From Anoxybacteroides voinovskiense (lineage in GTDB: Bacteria; Bacillota; Bacilli; Bacillales; Anoxybacillaceae), in assembly GCF_014196205.1 (NCBI RefSeq), contig NZ_JACIDE010000007.1, positions 62,001-126,000 on the forward strand: a stretch of 64,000 nt of DNA, read 5' to 3'. How positions within the stretch are numbered: position 1 is the first letter of the stretch; every line of letters starts with the position of its first letter. Below are positions 41,724-51,858 of this stretch, in pieces. Under the pieces are notes generated by a model. That model ran no database searches. It had not been told where the DNA came from and worked only from the letters and a program-made list of their open reading frames with translations. Both the position numbers and the translations under genes were made by a program.

Positions 41724-42833
41724 TTAATGTGTATAAGCGCCTATGTCGCTTTGATCGATTTGCTCATGGAGCGCTGCATTTAAGCCGCTAGCAAGTAAAT
41801 TCGCCATATCTTCGATAAACACATCAACTTCTTTTGGCGTCACCATTAAATTATGGCCAAGCGGCGTCAATACTTCGTGAATAAGCGCCCGTTTTTCTTC
41901 GTCGGCAAGTGTTCCGATCATCCCTAAAAATGCCGAACGCTCTTCTTTTGCCGGCATGTCTTCTTCCGTTAATTTTTTTCTTCTTCCAAACGCCCAACCA
42001 GATGGCGCTAATGAGTTTGACGGGCGCTTCTCTTCTTTCATTTCTCTTCCGAAATGCTTCAACAAAAAATCAATCGTATCGCTCGTAATCGACACCGCAT
42101 CTACAACCGTCGGCACCCCGATAGCAATGACAGGAATCCCTAACGTTTCTTTACTTAGTTCTTTTCGTTTATTTCCTACCCCTGAGCCAGGATGGATGCC
42201 CGTATCGGAAATTTGAATTGTCGCATTGACCCGTTCTAACGACCGCGCCGCTAACGCATCAATGACAACGACAAAGTCCGGCTTCGTTTTTTCGACGACC
42301 CCGCGAATAATGTCGCTCGTTTCAATACCAGTCGTTCCCATGACGCCTGGAGCGATCGCACTTACCGGTCGAAACCCTTCTTCGACGCTTTCTGGTTGTA
42401 ACTGAAACAAATGCCTTGTAATCAACAAATTCTCGACCGTTAACGGTCCGAGGGCGTCCGGAGTGACGTGGTCGTTCCCAAGCCCGACAACAAGACAGCT
42501 TGCTTCTTGTCCAATCCGTAATTTCTTTAAAAACGAATGAAACTCTTTCGCAAAAATTTGTTCGACTTTTTTTTGCAGCTCCGTATCTTGTTCACGAATC
42601 CCTTGTGCTTCAATCGTAATATACGTCCCTGGTTTTTTGCCGATCGATTTTGCCCCTTCTTCCGTTACTTCGACGTATGACAATTTCACCCCGTCGATTT
42701 CTCGGTCGCAAATAACGACTCCTTCCATTGGCGATGATGTTTCGCGCTTTTGTTGTAGCCGCTCTTCGATGGCGATTTCGTGCGCTTCAATCGCCAAGTC
42801 CGTTCGCACCGCGTATTTGCTGAGATCTAGCAT
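41724..42833 (-). CDS. gpr: Germination protease Gpr
   Basis: 369-residue aspartate protease that starts degradation of small acid-soluble spore proteins at germination. Made as an inactive zymogen with a short N-terminal propeptide ([18 protein letters not shown]). Conserved regions include [19 protein letters not shown] and [19 protein letters not shown]. Expected in the forespore; followed by spoIIP. Confidence 0.97.
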   Translation of the reverse strand: MLDLSKYAVRTDLAIEAHEIAIEERLQQKRETSSPMEGVVICDREIDGVKLSYVEVTEEGAKSIGKKPGTYITIEAQGIREQDTELQKKVEQIFAKEFHSFLKKLRIGQEASCLVVGLGNDHVTPDALGPLTVENLLITRHLFQLQPESVEEGFRPVSAIAPGVMGTTGIETSDIIRGVVEKTKPDFVVVIDALAARSLERVNATIQISDTGIHPGSGVGNKRKELSKETLGIPVIAIGVPTVVDAVSITSDTIDFLLKHFGREMKEEKRPSNSLAPSGWAFGRRKKLTEEDMPAKEERSAFLGMIGTLADEEKRALIHEVLTPLGHNLMVTPKEVDVFIEDMANLLASGLNAALHEQIDQSDIGAYTH

Positions 42834-42944
42834 AGCTACCTCCTCCTTTTGTTTACGCTATGCTTATTGTCGCCGGCTTGGCGCGTTTTCATACAATGTT
42901 CGTTCTCTGCGTGCACTTTTACTATGGGCAAATTGCAAATAGTC

Positions 42945-42973
42945 TTGCATAATTGCGGCCTGTTTGATAGAAT
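42945..42973 (+). promoter_or_regulatory. Sigma-A promoter of rpsT
   Basis: TTGCAT (42945-42950), a 17-base spacer and TAGAAT (42968-42973), about 75 bases before the rpsT start. Confidence 0.68.
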
Positions 42974-43047
42974 ATCACTTGTTCTTGAATATGGCGAAAT
43001 GCGACAAAAGAATAACGTAGATAGGTAATTAACGGAGGTGAAATACA

Positions 43048-43314
43048 TTGGCAAACATTAAATCTGCAATCAAACGTGCAAAAACAAGCGAAAAGCGCCG
43101 TGCTCATAATGCTGCGATGAAATCTGCAATGCGCACAGCCATCAAAAAATTCGAAGCGCTTGTAGAAGCAAAAGACGTAGAAAAAGCACAAGAAGCATTC
43201 GTTCTTGCGTCGAAGAAATTAGATAAAGCGGCAAGCAAAGGCTTAATCCATAAAAACGTAGCAAGCCGCCAAAAATCTCGCTTAGCGAAAAAATTAAACA
43301 GCATCACAGCGTAA
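43048..43314 (+). CDS. rpsT: Ribosomal protein S20
   Basis: 88-residue basic 30S protein ([20 protein letters not shown]). TTG start with a strong GGAGGTG 10 bases upstream; in several bacteria the weak start serves autoregulation. Monocistronic, divergent from gpr and convergent to holA. Confidence 0.98.
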   Translation: MANIKSAIKRAKTSEKRRAHNAAMKSAMRTAIKKFEALVEAKDVEKAQEAFVLASKKLDKAASKGLIHKNVASRQKSRLAKKLNSITA

Positions 43315-43341
43315 AAACGACCTCTCTTAGGTCGTTTTTTT
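43313..43341. terminator. Terminator of rpsT (and holA side)
   Basis: AAAACGACCT and AGGTCGTTTTTTT form a 10-base-pair stem around a 5-base loop. Confidence 0.88.
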
Positions 43342-43369
43342 CATAAAGAAGCGATAAGAAAAAGCCGCA

Positions 43370-44395
43370 CTATGCCGGCTTTTTGCTCCATTTTACAAGC
43401 AACAACTCAATAATGAGCTGCTTGTCCATCGCACTGCTTTTCATTTGGTAGTCTGCTTCCGCTAAATCATGGATGATGCGTAACAGTTCTTCCTCGGAAA
43501 ATGAAGCCATTTGACCAAGCGCTAATTTCACACGGAACGGATGCACTTTCAAAATAGAGGCGATTTGCTGCTGCCCATACCCTTTCGTCGCTAATGCTTT
43601 CACTTGATATAAGAGGCGGAATTGGGAAGCAAGAAGCGAAACAATTTTAATTGGTTCTTCTTGATTTTCTACCAAATCATAAAACACTTGCAGCGCTTCT
43701 TCGATGTTGCGCTTGACCACTTTTTCGACAAGCACAAACGCATTTTGCTCCAACGTGCGCGATACAAGCATTTCCACCGTTTCTTCGGCAATCGTTCCTG
43801 CTTGTCCGACGTATAACGATAGCTTCTCTAATTCATTCGAAAGCATCGTTAAATTCGTCCCTACCAATGCCAGCACTCTTTCTTTTGCCTCGGCGGTTAT
43901 CGTAGCTCCATGTTCTTGAACGCGCTCCTCGACCCAGCAGTACAACTCCTTTTCATTCAGCGGCGACGCGACAAATACTTCCGCTTCTTTCATTAAGCGC
44001 TTCGTTATTTTTTTCCGCTCGTCTAATTTTTCATACGCTCCTGTAAAAACAACAATGGAAAAAGGGGAAGGCGAAGCTATGTATTCCTCCAGTTTTTTTA
44101 GGTCGTGCTCCACCTTCTCTTTTCCTTTTTCCGCCGTTAAAAAAATAGGGTTTTTCACGACGACTACTTTTTTCTCCCCAAAAAACGGCAATGTTTCCGC
44201 CTCTTCCACCGCAACTTCCACCGGCGTTTCCTCACAATCATACACCGCTAAATGAAAATCGCGCTCCTCTTCCGTTAATGCGGCGCTGACAAGCCGTTTG
44301 ACCGCTTCGTTTGCTAAAAACGGTTCCGTTCCATATACTAAATAAAGCGGCGCCAATGTTTGCCGATTGATTTTCTTAAAAAAATCCAACCCCAT
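43370..44395 (-). CDS. holA: DNA polymerase III delta subunit HolA
   Basis: 341-residue clamp-loader subunit that opens the sliding clamp. N-terminal region LYLVYGTEPFLANEAVKRL and the C-terminal KMxSSAMDKQLIIELLL end are typical of the YqeN type. The ATG at 44395 gives the family N-terminus; longer readings reach 44440. Confidence 0.94.
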   Translation of the reverse strand: MGLDFFKKINRQTLAPLYLVYGTEPFLANEAVKRLVSAALTEEERDFHLAVYDCEETPVEVAVEEAETLPFFGEKKVVVVKNPIFLTAEKGKEKVEHDLKKLEEYIASPSPFSIVVFTGAYEKLDERKKITKRLMKEAEVFVASPLNEKELYCWVEERVQEHGATITAEAKERVLALVGTNLTMLSNELEKLSLYVGQAGTIAEETVEMLVSRTLEQNAFVLVEKVVKRNIEEALQVFYDLVENQEEPIKIVSLLASQFRLLYQVKALATKGYGQQQIASILKVHPFRVKLALGQMASFSEEELLRIIHDLAEADYQMKSSAMDKQLIIELLLVKWSKKPA

Positions 44396-44670
44396 GTTTC
44401 TCTTCCCCATTTCTTTTTTCGTTCGCTCATTAAGATACACTGTTTTTTGGACATTTACAAGAGAGCCGGCAAACGGGGAAAGCCGACTCCCATTTTATAT
44501 AAACGCTGATAAAGAAAAGTTCTTTATCAACGGGTATTACTATCTTATCCCGCGCGCTTGAAACTATTTGTGTTAACTGTTGTTAAGATAGGAAACGCAT
44601 AATTGACGTATAGATTTTTTTCCCGTTTTGGCGTATACTAAAAATGATTGCACGAGGAGGGGTAAGGATC

Positions 44671-44805
44671 ATGAACGAATTTGAGAAAAACGTACAGTGC
44701 ACACGCAATGATGCGGTCGATTCTGGTGTCGGCTTCATGGTTTCCTTCGGCTTTTTCGCCACGATGTTCATTATTGCGACATTAGTGAAATACTTTGGTT
44801 CATGA
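44671..44805 (+). CDS. yqzM: Small membrane protein YqzM
   Basis: 44-residue protein (MNEFEKNVQCTRNDAVDSGV then a hydrophobic helix GFMVSFGFFATMFIIATLV). The ATG follows GAGGAGGGG. Same place as B. subtilis yqzM, between comEC and holA. Function unknown. Its length puts it below most gene-finder limits, but the Shine-Dalgarno site, terminator and position support it. Confidence 0.85.
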   Translation: MNEFEKNVQCTRNDAVDSGVGFMVSFGFFATMFIIATLVKYFGS

Positions 44806-44806
44806 T

Positions 44807-44838
44807 GAAAAGAGATTGCTTTCGGCAGTCTCTTTTCT
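44807..44838 (+). terminator. Terminator of yqzM
   Basis: AAAAGAGA and TCTCTTTTC arms with an inner TGC/GCA pairing, followed by TTTTT, between yqzM and the comEC 3' end. Confidence 0.78.
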
Positions 44839-44863
44839 TTTTCCCCTCCTGCCGTGCTATATT

Positions 44864-47152
44864 TTATGGCACCATCACCATAAAGGTTCCGGTTTTTTTC
44901 GTATACCGATAGTGAATCGCTCCGTGCTCATCGATGCGTAAAACGGAGATATGATGCGCTTTTAACCGCTCCAGCACGATTTGGTGCGGATGGTGGTAGC
45001 GGTTATTTTTTCCGACGGAAATGACGGCTAGTTTCGGCATGATTGTTTGTAAAAACGATTCAGAGGTTGACGTTTCGCTGCCATGATGCCCAACTTTTAG
45101 TACGTCGGCGCGCAAATGTGGAAACGACGTAAGCAACTGTTGTTCTCCTTCTTTTTCTAAATCTCCAGTAAATAGCCATGATAACGGACCGAGCTTGGCG
45201 TATAACACGATCGAGCGGTTATTATCGGAAAGGGGAGCAGCGGTCGGCGTTGGATGAAGAACGAAAAACGATGCATCCCCTACTTTCCATCGATCCCCTT
45301 TTTGCCATTCTGTCACCGTAATGCCGTGTTTTTTCGCCATTGCAATCACGGGGGCTAACGCTTCGTTTACCGCCCCTTTCCCAATCGCTAATTCGCGGAC
45401 ATGGATTTGTCGGATGACTTCCGTCGCAGCTCCCATATGGTCCATATCGCCGTGGGTAAGGATTAAACGGGTGAGTTCACGCACCCCTTTCGCCCGCAAA
45501 AAAGGGACAACAACTTGTTTTCCGACGTCCCATTCGCTCGTTCGTATTTGCCACGGCTGTTTCGGAAGCGAAACAGTTCCACCGGTGTCGATTAAATAGA
45601 CACCTTGGCGATACGGCAATTCAATATAAATGCAATCCCCTTGACCGACATCAAGAAACGCCACTTCCCCATACTTATCCATATACGGCCAACTCGCCTG
45701 CAATAATGCAACAAGCGCTACATATAGAAACGATCGGTACTTTCCTTGTTCCATTCGGCGAAACGCCCATACAATCGCCGCCCCATAACAACATAAGAAA
45801 ATAGGTGACGGACGACCGAGCACGAACGAAAAAGGATCTTTTTCTGCCAAAAAAACGACCCATTCGTTCGTTGTTTCGATGATTCCGTTTACTAAGCGAA
45901 TGAAAAAAGCGCCGACCGGTAATGAAAGGTAGCTCATTCCTAGCGAAAGAAGCGAAAGCGGCAAAATAAGAAACGAATACAGCGGAACAAACAAAAGATT
46001 AAGCGGGATGCTTAACAGCGAAACAGCAAAAAAGTGATATAGCACAAACGGCAATGCACTAACTTGAGCAATAAATGTCGTCAACGATAGACGAACGACC
46101 GCCGAATGGCGCTGGGCAATCGTCGTAATCGATAAAATGAGCGCAAACGATACGATAAACGACAGCTGAAATCCTGCTTGAAAAAGCGCGTACGGCTGAA
46201 AGGCAAGCATTAGTATACATGCTATGCTAAGGACATCTAACGGCACCATCGATGACTTTTGATAGCGAAGGATTAAAAAAAGCATTGCCATGAGCACCGC
46301 ACGAACAACGGAAGGAGAAGCGCCTGTCATGACCATATATACCGGAAGACAAAGGAGGAGAACAAGCGTTGCCGTCTCTCGCGTCACGAAACGAATAAGT
46401 ACATAAAAGCAAGCGCTAACTAATAACGTTACATGCGAACCAGAAATGGCTAATAAATGGATTAGCCCAAGTTTTTGATAGCCTATTTGCAGCTCCTCTT
46501 CCATCTCTGTTCGTTCACCGTAAATAAGCGCCTGCACAATGCCGGCAGAAGCAGGAGGAAACAAGTCAGCAATCGCGCGAAGCCCTTGCTGGCGCAACGT
46601 AAGCAGCTTTTCATATATGGTGAGAGGAGTCGGTGTACACTGCTGAAGCGAAAGCGATTGTGGGCGAACGAGCCAATGAATGTGCTGAAAGTGCAAATAG
46701 TCGCGGTAGTTAAAAGCGGCAAAGTTGCGAGAAGGCTCTGGTTTTTCTAAGTTCCCGCGGAACGTACAAACCATGCCAATCGCTAACTGAGAAAATTCGC
46801 GCTGCTGTTGTTCGCTTTTAAGACGGTATAGCAGTTGCACAGCTTCCCCCTCTTTTGTCCGAACGACCGCTTTGAAGCGATCGCCATCTATCGTAACAGG
46901 CGCTATGAAGCGAACGGTAAACTCCGTTTTTTCTTGTGGAAGAATGGTCGTATTATGGCGTTCGACCCAATTCGTATAGAGAAAAAAAAGGATGGCGGCA
47001 CAGAGCGACGGAAGAAAAAGAAGGCGTTTGCGAAGAAAGAGGAAGAAGAAATAGCCGATGATGGCGATGGCATGAAGCGAATGAAATCGTTGCCCTCCAC
47101 TTGTTACACCGAAAATCGCCGCGATGGCGATATATACGATATTCCCTTTCAT
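44864..47152 (-). CDS. comEC: DNA-uptake channel ComEC
   Basis: 762-residue competence protein carrying single-stranded DNA across the membrane. Order: two or three N-terminal membrane segments, an extracytoplasmic OB-like domain (about 65-170), the competence membrane domain (about 210-480, LLAISGSHVTLLVSACFYVL), and a C-terminal metallo-beta-lactamase-like nuclease domain (LTHGDMDHMGAATE, LFTGDLEKEGE, LKVGHHGSETSTS). Full length and intact, so the uptake system is probably functional. Confidence 0.96.
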   Translation of the reverse strand: MKGNIVYIAIAAIFGVTSGGQRFHSLHAIAIIGYFFFLFLRKRLLFLPSLCAAILFFLYTNWVERHNTTILPQEKTEFTVRFIAPVTIDGDRFKAVVRTKEGEAVQLLYRLKSEQQQREFSQLAIGMVCTFRGNLEKPEPSRNFAAFNYRDYLHFQHIHWLVRPQSLSLQQCTPTPLTIYEKLLTLRQQGLRAIADLFPPASAGIVQALIYGERTEMEEELQIGYQKLGLIHLLAISGSHVTLLVSACFYVLIRFVTRETATLVLLLCLPVYMVMTGASPSVVRAVLMAMLFLILRYQKSSMVPLDVLSIACILMLAFQPYALFQAGFQLSFIVSFALILSITTIAQRHSAVVRLSLTTFIAQVSALPFVLYHFFAVSLLSIPLNLLFVPLYSFLILPLSLLSLGMSYLSLPVGAFFIRLVNGIIETTNEWVVFLAEKDPFSFVLGRPSPIFLCCYGAAIVWAFRRMEQGKYRSFLYVALVALLQASWPYMDKYGEVAFLDVGQGDCIYIELPYRQGVYLIDTGGTVSLPKQPWQIRTSEWDVGKQVVVPFLRAKGVRELTRLILTHGDMDHMGAATEVIRQIHVRELAIGKGAVNEALAPVIAMAKKHGITVTEWQKGDRWKVGDASFFVLHPTPTAAPLSDNNRSIVLYAKLGPLSWLFTGDLEKEGEQQLLTSFPHLRADVLKVGHHGSETSTSESFLQTIMPKLAVISVGKNNRYHHPHQIVLERLKAHHISVLRIDEHGAIHYRYTKKTGTFMVMVP

Positions 47153-47198
47153 TTTTCATCCCCTTTTATCGGGCATGCCACTAACGCATGCCCGCATT

Positions 47199-47660
47199 TT
47201 AATCGATGTGCTGAAGAAGCGAGAGCACATTTTTGTCAAACGGAACGTGACGAACGAGCACGTTTGCTTGCTGAAACAGCTCTAGCGCATACGGATGGTT
47301 TTTGTAGTCTTTGGCATAATAAACGGCGGAAATGCCGCTTTGAATAATTGCTTTACAGCAATGCAAACACGGGAAATGCGTGACGTAAATTTCCGCTCCT
47401 TCCGTTGGCACCCCGAATTTCGCACATTGCAAAATGGCGTTCATCTCGGCGTGAATCGTGCGAACGCAATGATTGTCAATAACGTAGCACCCTTCATCGA
47501 TGCAATGAGCTCCCCCGGCAATCGAGCCGTTGTAACCGCCAGCGATAATTCGTTTGTCGCGAACGATCGTCGCCCCGACGGCAAGGCGTGTACACGTGCT
47601 GCGCAGCGCGAGCAAATGACTTTGTGCCATAAAGTATTGATCCCATGTAATTCGTTCCAT
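47199..47660 (-). CDS. comEB: ComEB (dCMP deaminase family)
   Basis: 153-residue zinc deaminase: HAEMNAILQCAKFG (Zn His and catalytic Glu) and FPCLHCCKAIIQSG (Zn Cys). Converts dCMP to dUMP; in B. subtilis it is also needed to localise competence proteins at the pole. Shorter at the C-terminus than B. subtilis ComEB. Middle gene of comEA-EB-EC. Confidence 0.94.
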   Translation of the reverse strand: MERITWDQYFMAQSHLLALRSTCTRLAVGATIVRDKRIIAGGYNGSIAGGAHCIDEGCYVIDNHCVRTIHAEMNAILQCAKFGVPTEGAEIYVTHFPCLHCCKAIIQSGISAVYYAKDYKNHPYALELFQQANVLVRHVPFDKNVLSLLQHID

Positions 47661-47726
47661 TGCCCATCTCCCCTGTCCAATTGTTTACCATTAGTGTACT
47701 CGGTGAGAAAAAAGGCGTCAATTTCC

Positions 47727-48320
47727 TTAGCGAATGATAATTTGCCCTTTCATTTTTTCGAGCGATTTTTCGCCAATTCCTGATACGTTCAATAAGTCTT
47801 CTATTTTCCGAAACGGCCCATGTTCTTCCCGGTAAGCAATAATGGCAGCCGCTTTTGTCGGACCAATTCCTTGAATTTTTTGAATGTCTTCAATCGTTGC
47901 ATGGTTAATGTCAATCTGTTCTTTTCCATCCGAAGTGTGATCCGGTGCTGGGGCGTTTTCTCCTTTTACCGGGACGTAAATCATCATTTCATCATGCACT
48001 TTCGCCGCTAAATTTACTTTTGTTTGATCGGCTTCGTTCGTGAACCCGGAAGCGAGCGCAATTGCATCGCGAACACGGGCGTTTTCTGCTAATTCATACA
48101 CGCCTGGACGAACAACTGCCCCTTTCACATCGACGACGACCAAAGACGGTGCTTGCTTCTCTTCTTTCGTTTCCTGTCGTTCCGTTGCTTCGGTTAGCTG
48201 TACCGGAAAGGAAGTATTCTCTTCCGGTTGGCGATTGCTATAAAGAAAAAAGGCGAGTCCGAGCGCAAGAAGCACCCATACGTACCATCGTTGCTGCATG
48301 TTTTTTATCCACTGTTTCAT
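47727..48320 (-). CDS. comEA: DNA receptor ComEA
   Basis: 197-residue membrane-anchored DNA-binding protein. N-terminal membrane helix (WYVWVLLALGLAFFLYS), a SLBB-like domain (VDVKGAVVRPGVYELAENA, about 75-130) and a C-terminal pair of helix-hairpin-helix motifs (KIQGIGPTKAAAIIAYREEHG, NVSGIGEKSLEKMKG) that bind incoming double-stranded DNA. The ATG at 48320 follows AAAGGGTGGTGG. First gene of the operon; an AAAA-N5-TTTT sequence (48352-48364) upstream resembles half of a ComK box. Confidence 0.96.
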   Translation of the reverse strand: MKQWIKNMQQRWYVWVLLALGLAFFLYSNRQPEENTSFPVQLTEATERQETKEEKQAPSLVVVDVKGAVVRPGVYELAENARVRDAIALASGFTNEADQTKVNLAAKVHDEMMIYVPVKGENAPAPDHTSDGKEQIDINHATIEDIQKIQGIGPTKAAAIIAYREEHGPFRKIEDLLNVSGIGEKSLEKMKGQIIIR

Positions 48321-48439
48321 CTTCCACCACCCTTTCAAAAATGTTGCATAAAAAAATATGTTTTTTCATACATATCGTGAAGAGAGGGATTGAAAAAATG
48401 GAACGTATGATCCATCACCTAAAGAAAGGGGGACGAGCC

Positions 48440-49258
48440 GTGAAAATCGGTGTGATTGGCACAGGAAACATGGGGAGAATGCTCATTGAAGCATGGATAG
48501 AAGCACGTGCGGTAGCTGAACAAGATATCGTCATCACGAATCGCACAATGAAAAAAGCGTTGGACGTTCAACACACTTACCCGCAAATCGAAGTAGTAGC
48601 CAATCCAGAAGAAGTCATTCAACGGACAAATATCGTCTTTTTATGCATCAAACCATTGGATATTCACCCCCTTTTAATCGAGCTAGCACCTTACTGGACA
48701 GCCGAGCATTGCCTCGTTTCGATCACAAGCCCAATTGCCGTCGAGCAGCTCGAGTCCGTTGTCCCTTGCCACGTCGTTCGCGTCATTCCGAGCATTACGA
48801 ATCGGGCACTTTCTGGAAGTTCGTTAATTACTTTTGGCCATCGCTGTGCCGCGCATTACCGCAAGTATATCGAGCGTTTGTTTCAAGCAATTTCTACCCC
48901 TGTCTTCATCGACCAAGACATCACGCGAATCGCCTCCGATATCGCCAGCTGCGGACCAGCCTTTTTTAGCTATTTGCTGCAGCGGTTTATCGACGCTGCC
49001 GTACAAAAAACAAACATTTCAAAAGAGATGGCGACCGAATTGGCGAGCGACATGATCATTGGCGTTGGGGAATTGTTGAAAAAAAAGATGTACACCCTTC
49101 CGACATTGCAAGAAAAAGTGTGCGTCAAAGGTGGAATTACTGGGGAAGGCATTGCAGTGTTAGAAGCAGAAGTAGGCGAGATGTTTGCCCACGTTTTTGA
49201 AAAAACGAATGCAAAATTTGTCGAGGAAGTAAAAAAAGTTCATAACCAATTTCATTAA
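48440..49258 (+). CDS. comER: ComER, pyrroline-5-carboxylate-reductase-like protein
   Basis: 272 residues, ProC-like: Rossmann motif VIGTGNMGRMLIEAW at the N-terminus and the C-terminal helical domain with VCVKGGITGEGIAVLE. It is divergent from comEA, as in B. subtilis. Not needed for competence there; linked to sporulation and biofilm control in some Bacillus. The GTG at 48440 follows AAAGGGGGA; upstream in-frame extensions are not conserved. Confidence 0.92.
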   Translation: MKIGVIGTGNMGRMLIEAWIEARAVAEQDIVITNRTMKKALDVQHTYPQIEVVANPEEVIQRTNIVFLCIKPLDIHPLLIELAPYWTAEHCLVSITSPIAVEQLESVVPCHVVRVIPSITNRALSGSSLITFGHRCAAHYRKYIERLFQAISTPVFIDQDITRIASDIASCGPAFFSYLLQRFIDAAVQKTNISKEMATELASDMIIGVGELLKKKMYTLPTLQEKVCVKGGITGEGIAVLEAEVGEMFAHVFEKTNAKFVEEVKKVHNQFH

Positions 49259-49287
49259 TTCGGCAAAAACGACAAAATTCCTGCTAA

Positions 49288-49322
49288 AAAAATAAGCTGC
49301 CACCTTGGACAGCTTATTTTTT
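49288..49322. terminator. Bidirectional terminator between comER and yqeM
   Basis: AATAAGCTG and CAGCTTATT arms with A residues before and T residues after serve both convergent genes; the yqeM stop lies in the stem. Confidence 0.82.
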
Positions 49323-50051
49323 TGCGACGAAAAAAATCCGTTCCGACGTGTCGCACGGCGCGGAATCCGTAAAGTCGGCACATACTTCGAGCACAGTAAA
49401 TCCTGCATCCGCGAGCCATTGTTCATATTGTTGCTGCGTAAACGTGCGCTGGACGTGCGATTCATCGTACCGCTCGTAACGCCCTCGGTCCGTTTGCACA
49501 AAAAACGTTAGTTCATGAGCGACCGTATACGGCGTATCAAGCGGCTCGCATTGCCAAATGTAGCTGACCGATTCATCGCTATCCGCAAACGTCGCTCCTT
49601 GGAACTGCTCCATTTTATAGACGGAATGAACGTCAAACAACAACAAGCCACCTTCTTGAAGCGCTGCATGCACCCGACGGAACGTTTGCATGACATCTGC
49701 TTCTGTTAATAAATAGTTGAGTGAATCGCAAAAAATGACAACGATATCGACTGGCGGAACGTCTAATTCGACCATATTTTGTTGGAAAAGCGCGACGTTC
49801 ACACGCTCCCGCTCGGCTTTTTCTTGTGCAACGGCGAGCATATTTTCTGACAAATCGACCCCTGTCACAAAAAAGCCGTCTTTCGCTAAGCGAACGGCTA
49901 ATTCCCCTGTTCCACAGCCAACATCGACCACCCGTTTCGCATCCGCACGACCGTATTGACGTACCTTTCGCTCGACAAATGCTTTCCATTCGTCATACGG
50001 CGCTTCGCTCATTAACGCATCATACCAATAGGCAAACGATTCGTACGTCAT
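49314..50051 (-). CDS. yqeM: Class I SAM-dependent methyltransferase YqeM
   Basis: 245 residues: motif I VVDVGCGTGELAVRLAKDG (about 40-58), then VTGVDLSENML and IVVIFCDSLNYL. Substrate unknown. Overlaps rsfS by 4 bases; last gene of the yqeG-to-yqeM operon. Confidence 0.92.
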   Translation of the reverse strand: MTYESFAYWYDALMSEAPYDEWKAFVERKVRQYGRADAKRVVDVGCGTGELAVRLAKDGFFVTGVDLSENMLAVAQEKAERERVNVALFQQNMVELDVPPVDIVVIFCDSLNYLLTEADVMQTFRRVHAALQEGGLLLFDVHSVYKMEQFQGATFADSDESVSYIWQCEPLDTPYTVAHELTFFVQTDRGRYERYDESHVQRTFTQQQYEQWLADAGFTVLEVCADFTDSAPCDTSERIFFVAKK

Positions 50052-50404
50052 TGCACGAAATCACTCGCCACGTCTTCTACCGGCGCATCGCCCCAAAGAC
50101 GTTCTAAATTGTAATATGCGCGGTCGTCTTTATGAAACACATGAACGACAACATCGCCTAAATCGACGAGCACCCATTTTGCTTCGTCGAATCCTTCTAA
50201 TCGTTTGACCGGAATTTGTTGTTCTTCCGCCTTTTCTTTAATTTCCCGCGCAATAGCTTGCACTTGTTTTTCCGAATTGCCGTGGCAAATCATAAAATAG
50301 TCAGCGACAAGTGAAATACCTTTCATATTTAGCGCGACAATATTTTCTGCTTTTTTCTCATCGGCCGCCCGAACGGCGACGCGCAAAATATCACGTTCAT
50401 TCAC
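50048..50404 (-). CDS. rsfS: Ribosomal silencing factor RsfS
   Basis: 118 residues. Binds L14 and blocks subunit joining in starvation. Family motifs AENIVALNMKGISLVADYF and WVLVDLGDVVVHVFHKDDRAYYN (here shortened in reading) are intact. Overlaps yqeK by 8 bases. Confidence 0.96.
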   Translation of the reverse strand: MNERDILRVAVRAADEKKAENIVALNMKGISLVADYFMICHGNSEKQVQAIAREIKEKAEEQQIPVKRLEGFDEAKWVLVDLGDVVVHVFHKDDRAYYNLERLWGDAPVEDVASDFVQ

Positions 50405-50978
50405 TGGCAGACTCCCCCTTTTTCTTCATCATGAGTGCATTATATGTTTCAATCGTCGTTGGATAAATCGGCTGATTTTTTTTCAATAAAAACTGAATTG
50501 TATTTTTTAACGCTTGGATGAGTGCTTCGTCTAAGTCGTGTTTCGCTAATTCGCGCACTTCTTCTACTCCAGGGAATATTCGTCCTGGTTCGATATAGTC
50601 GGCGATATAGATAATTTTCTCTAATAACGTCATGTCGCTACGACCAGATGTATGGTAACGAATCGCATTTAAAATGGCTTCGTCGTTAATGCCGACTTCC
50701 GTTTGCACTAAATAAGCGCCGACTGGCGCATGCCAAAGTTCGGTATTATGCAAAAGCAAATCGTTTGGCATATTTTGCTCTAAAATAATTCGTTTCATTT
50801 CCTCTTTCGGACGAAATTTTGCGTAGTCATGAAAAATGGCTGCTAACTCTGCCTTTTTTTCATCCGCCCCATACTGCTTCGCTAGAGCGATAGCGGTTTC
50901 CATCACTCCAAGCGTATGTTGGTAACGGTGATCGGTAAGCTGCTTTTGGACGATTTCTAACGCTTCATGACGTTCCAT
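50397..50978 (-). CDS. yqeK: HD-domain Ap4A hydrolase YqeK
   Basis: 193 residues; HD metal motif [12 protein letters not shown] then [10 protein letters not shown], and [13 protein letters not shown] further on. YqeK enzymes split diadenosine tetraphosphate symmetrically to ADP. The ATG at 50978 follows GGGGAAGAGG and overlaps the 3' end of nadD. Confidence 0.94.
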   Translation of the reverse strand: MERHEALEIVQKQLTDHRYQHTLGVMETAIALAKQYGADEKKAELAAIFHDYAKFRPKEEMKRIILEQNMPNDLLLHNTELWHAPVGAYLVQTEVGINDEAILNAIRYHTSGRSDMTLLEKIIYIADYIEPGRIFPGVEEVRELAKHDLDEALIQALKNTIQFLLKKNQPIYPTTIETYNALMMKKKGESASE

Positions 50979-51537
50979 ACAACCTCTTCCCCTCAATGTA
51001 CTGCCGGACGCGTTCCGGAACTAAATAACGAATGCTTTTCCCTTGTTTTACCCGCTCGCGAATAAGCGATGACGATACAGCAAACTCAGGAATTTCGACT
51101 TCGATAATCGGATACAATGTGCGTAAAGAAAAGCCTGGACGCTTCACTCCGACAAACGTGACGAGCTGAACAAGTTCGTCAATACAATACCAATGCGGTA
51201 AATATTCTACCATGTCTGCACCGATGATAAAATAAAATTGATCGTTCGGATACATCTCTTTCAATTGCCGCATCGTATCATACGTATACGATGGTCCTTG
51301 GCGCATTAACTCAATCGTTTCCATTTTGAATTGCGGATGGTCAGCGATAGCTAGTTGTAACATCCGCAACCGATCGCTGCTGTTTGTCACTTGTTCGTGC
51401 TGCTTATGTGGCGGGATATGATTCGGCATAAACCAAATTTCCGATAACGTTAATGCGTGCAGCACTTCGTTTGCCATTAGTAAATGGCCGTTATGCGGCG
51501 GGTCAAATGTCCCGCCAAAAACACCAATTTTTCTCAT
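50965..51537 (-). CDS. nadD: Nicotinate-mononucleotide adenylyltransferase NadD
   Basis: 190 residues; NAD biosynthesis. The nucleotidyltransferase motif [15 protein letters not shown] (HxGH type) and the C-terminal [20 protein letters not shown] are present. Follows yhbY by 27 bases. Confidence 0.97.
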   Translation of the reverse strand: MRKIGVFGGTFDPPHNGHLLMANEVLHALTLSEIWFMPNHIPPHKQHEQVTNSSDRLRMLQLAIADHPQFKMETIELMRQGPSYTYDTMRQLKEMYPNDQFYFIIGADMVEYLPHWYCIDELVQLVTFVGVKRPGFSLRTLYPIIEVEIPEFAVSSSLIRERVKQGKSIRYLVPERVRQYIEGKRLYGTS

Positions 51538-51564
51538 TTTCCTTTCTCCTTATGAGCAGGAGTG

Positions 51565-51858
51565 TTACCGCGGCAATACAATTTGTTTGTTTTCTTTAGA
51601 CTCTTTGTACAACACGATCGTGTTGCCAATCGTTTGAACAAGTTCGGCGCCTGCGCCACTTGCCAGCTGTTCGGCAACTACTTCGCGCGCTTCTTCGCAG
51701 TTTTGCAGCACACTTACTTTAATTAGCTCGCGCGCTTCTAGCGCATCGGCAATTTGTTTCACCATATTGGCATTGACCCCACCTTTTCCCACTTGGAAAA
51801 TCGGTTTTAAATGATGAGCCATTGCCCGCAAAAACCGTTTTTGTTTTCCTGTTAACAT
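51565..51858 (-). CDS. yhbY: CRM-domain RNA-binding protein YhbY/YqeI
   Basis: 97-residue single CRM domain (LTGKQKRFLRAMAHHLKPIF, GKGGVN loop, LIKVSVLQNCEE). Associates with pre-50S ribosomes. The ATG at 51858 overlaps the aroE 3' end; a longer frame to 51927 is not conserved. Confidence 0.95.
   Translation of the reverse strand: MLTGKQKRFLRAMAHHLKPIFQVGKGGVNANMVKQIADALEARELIKVSVLQNCEEAREVVAEQLASGAGAELVQTIGNTIVLYKESKENKQIVLPR

Noticed and set aside
44480-44670. Possible sigma-G promoter (GTATA..TATACTA) before yqzM
   Set aside because: Spacing of about 20-21 bases is outside the normal range, so it was not listed.
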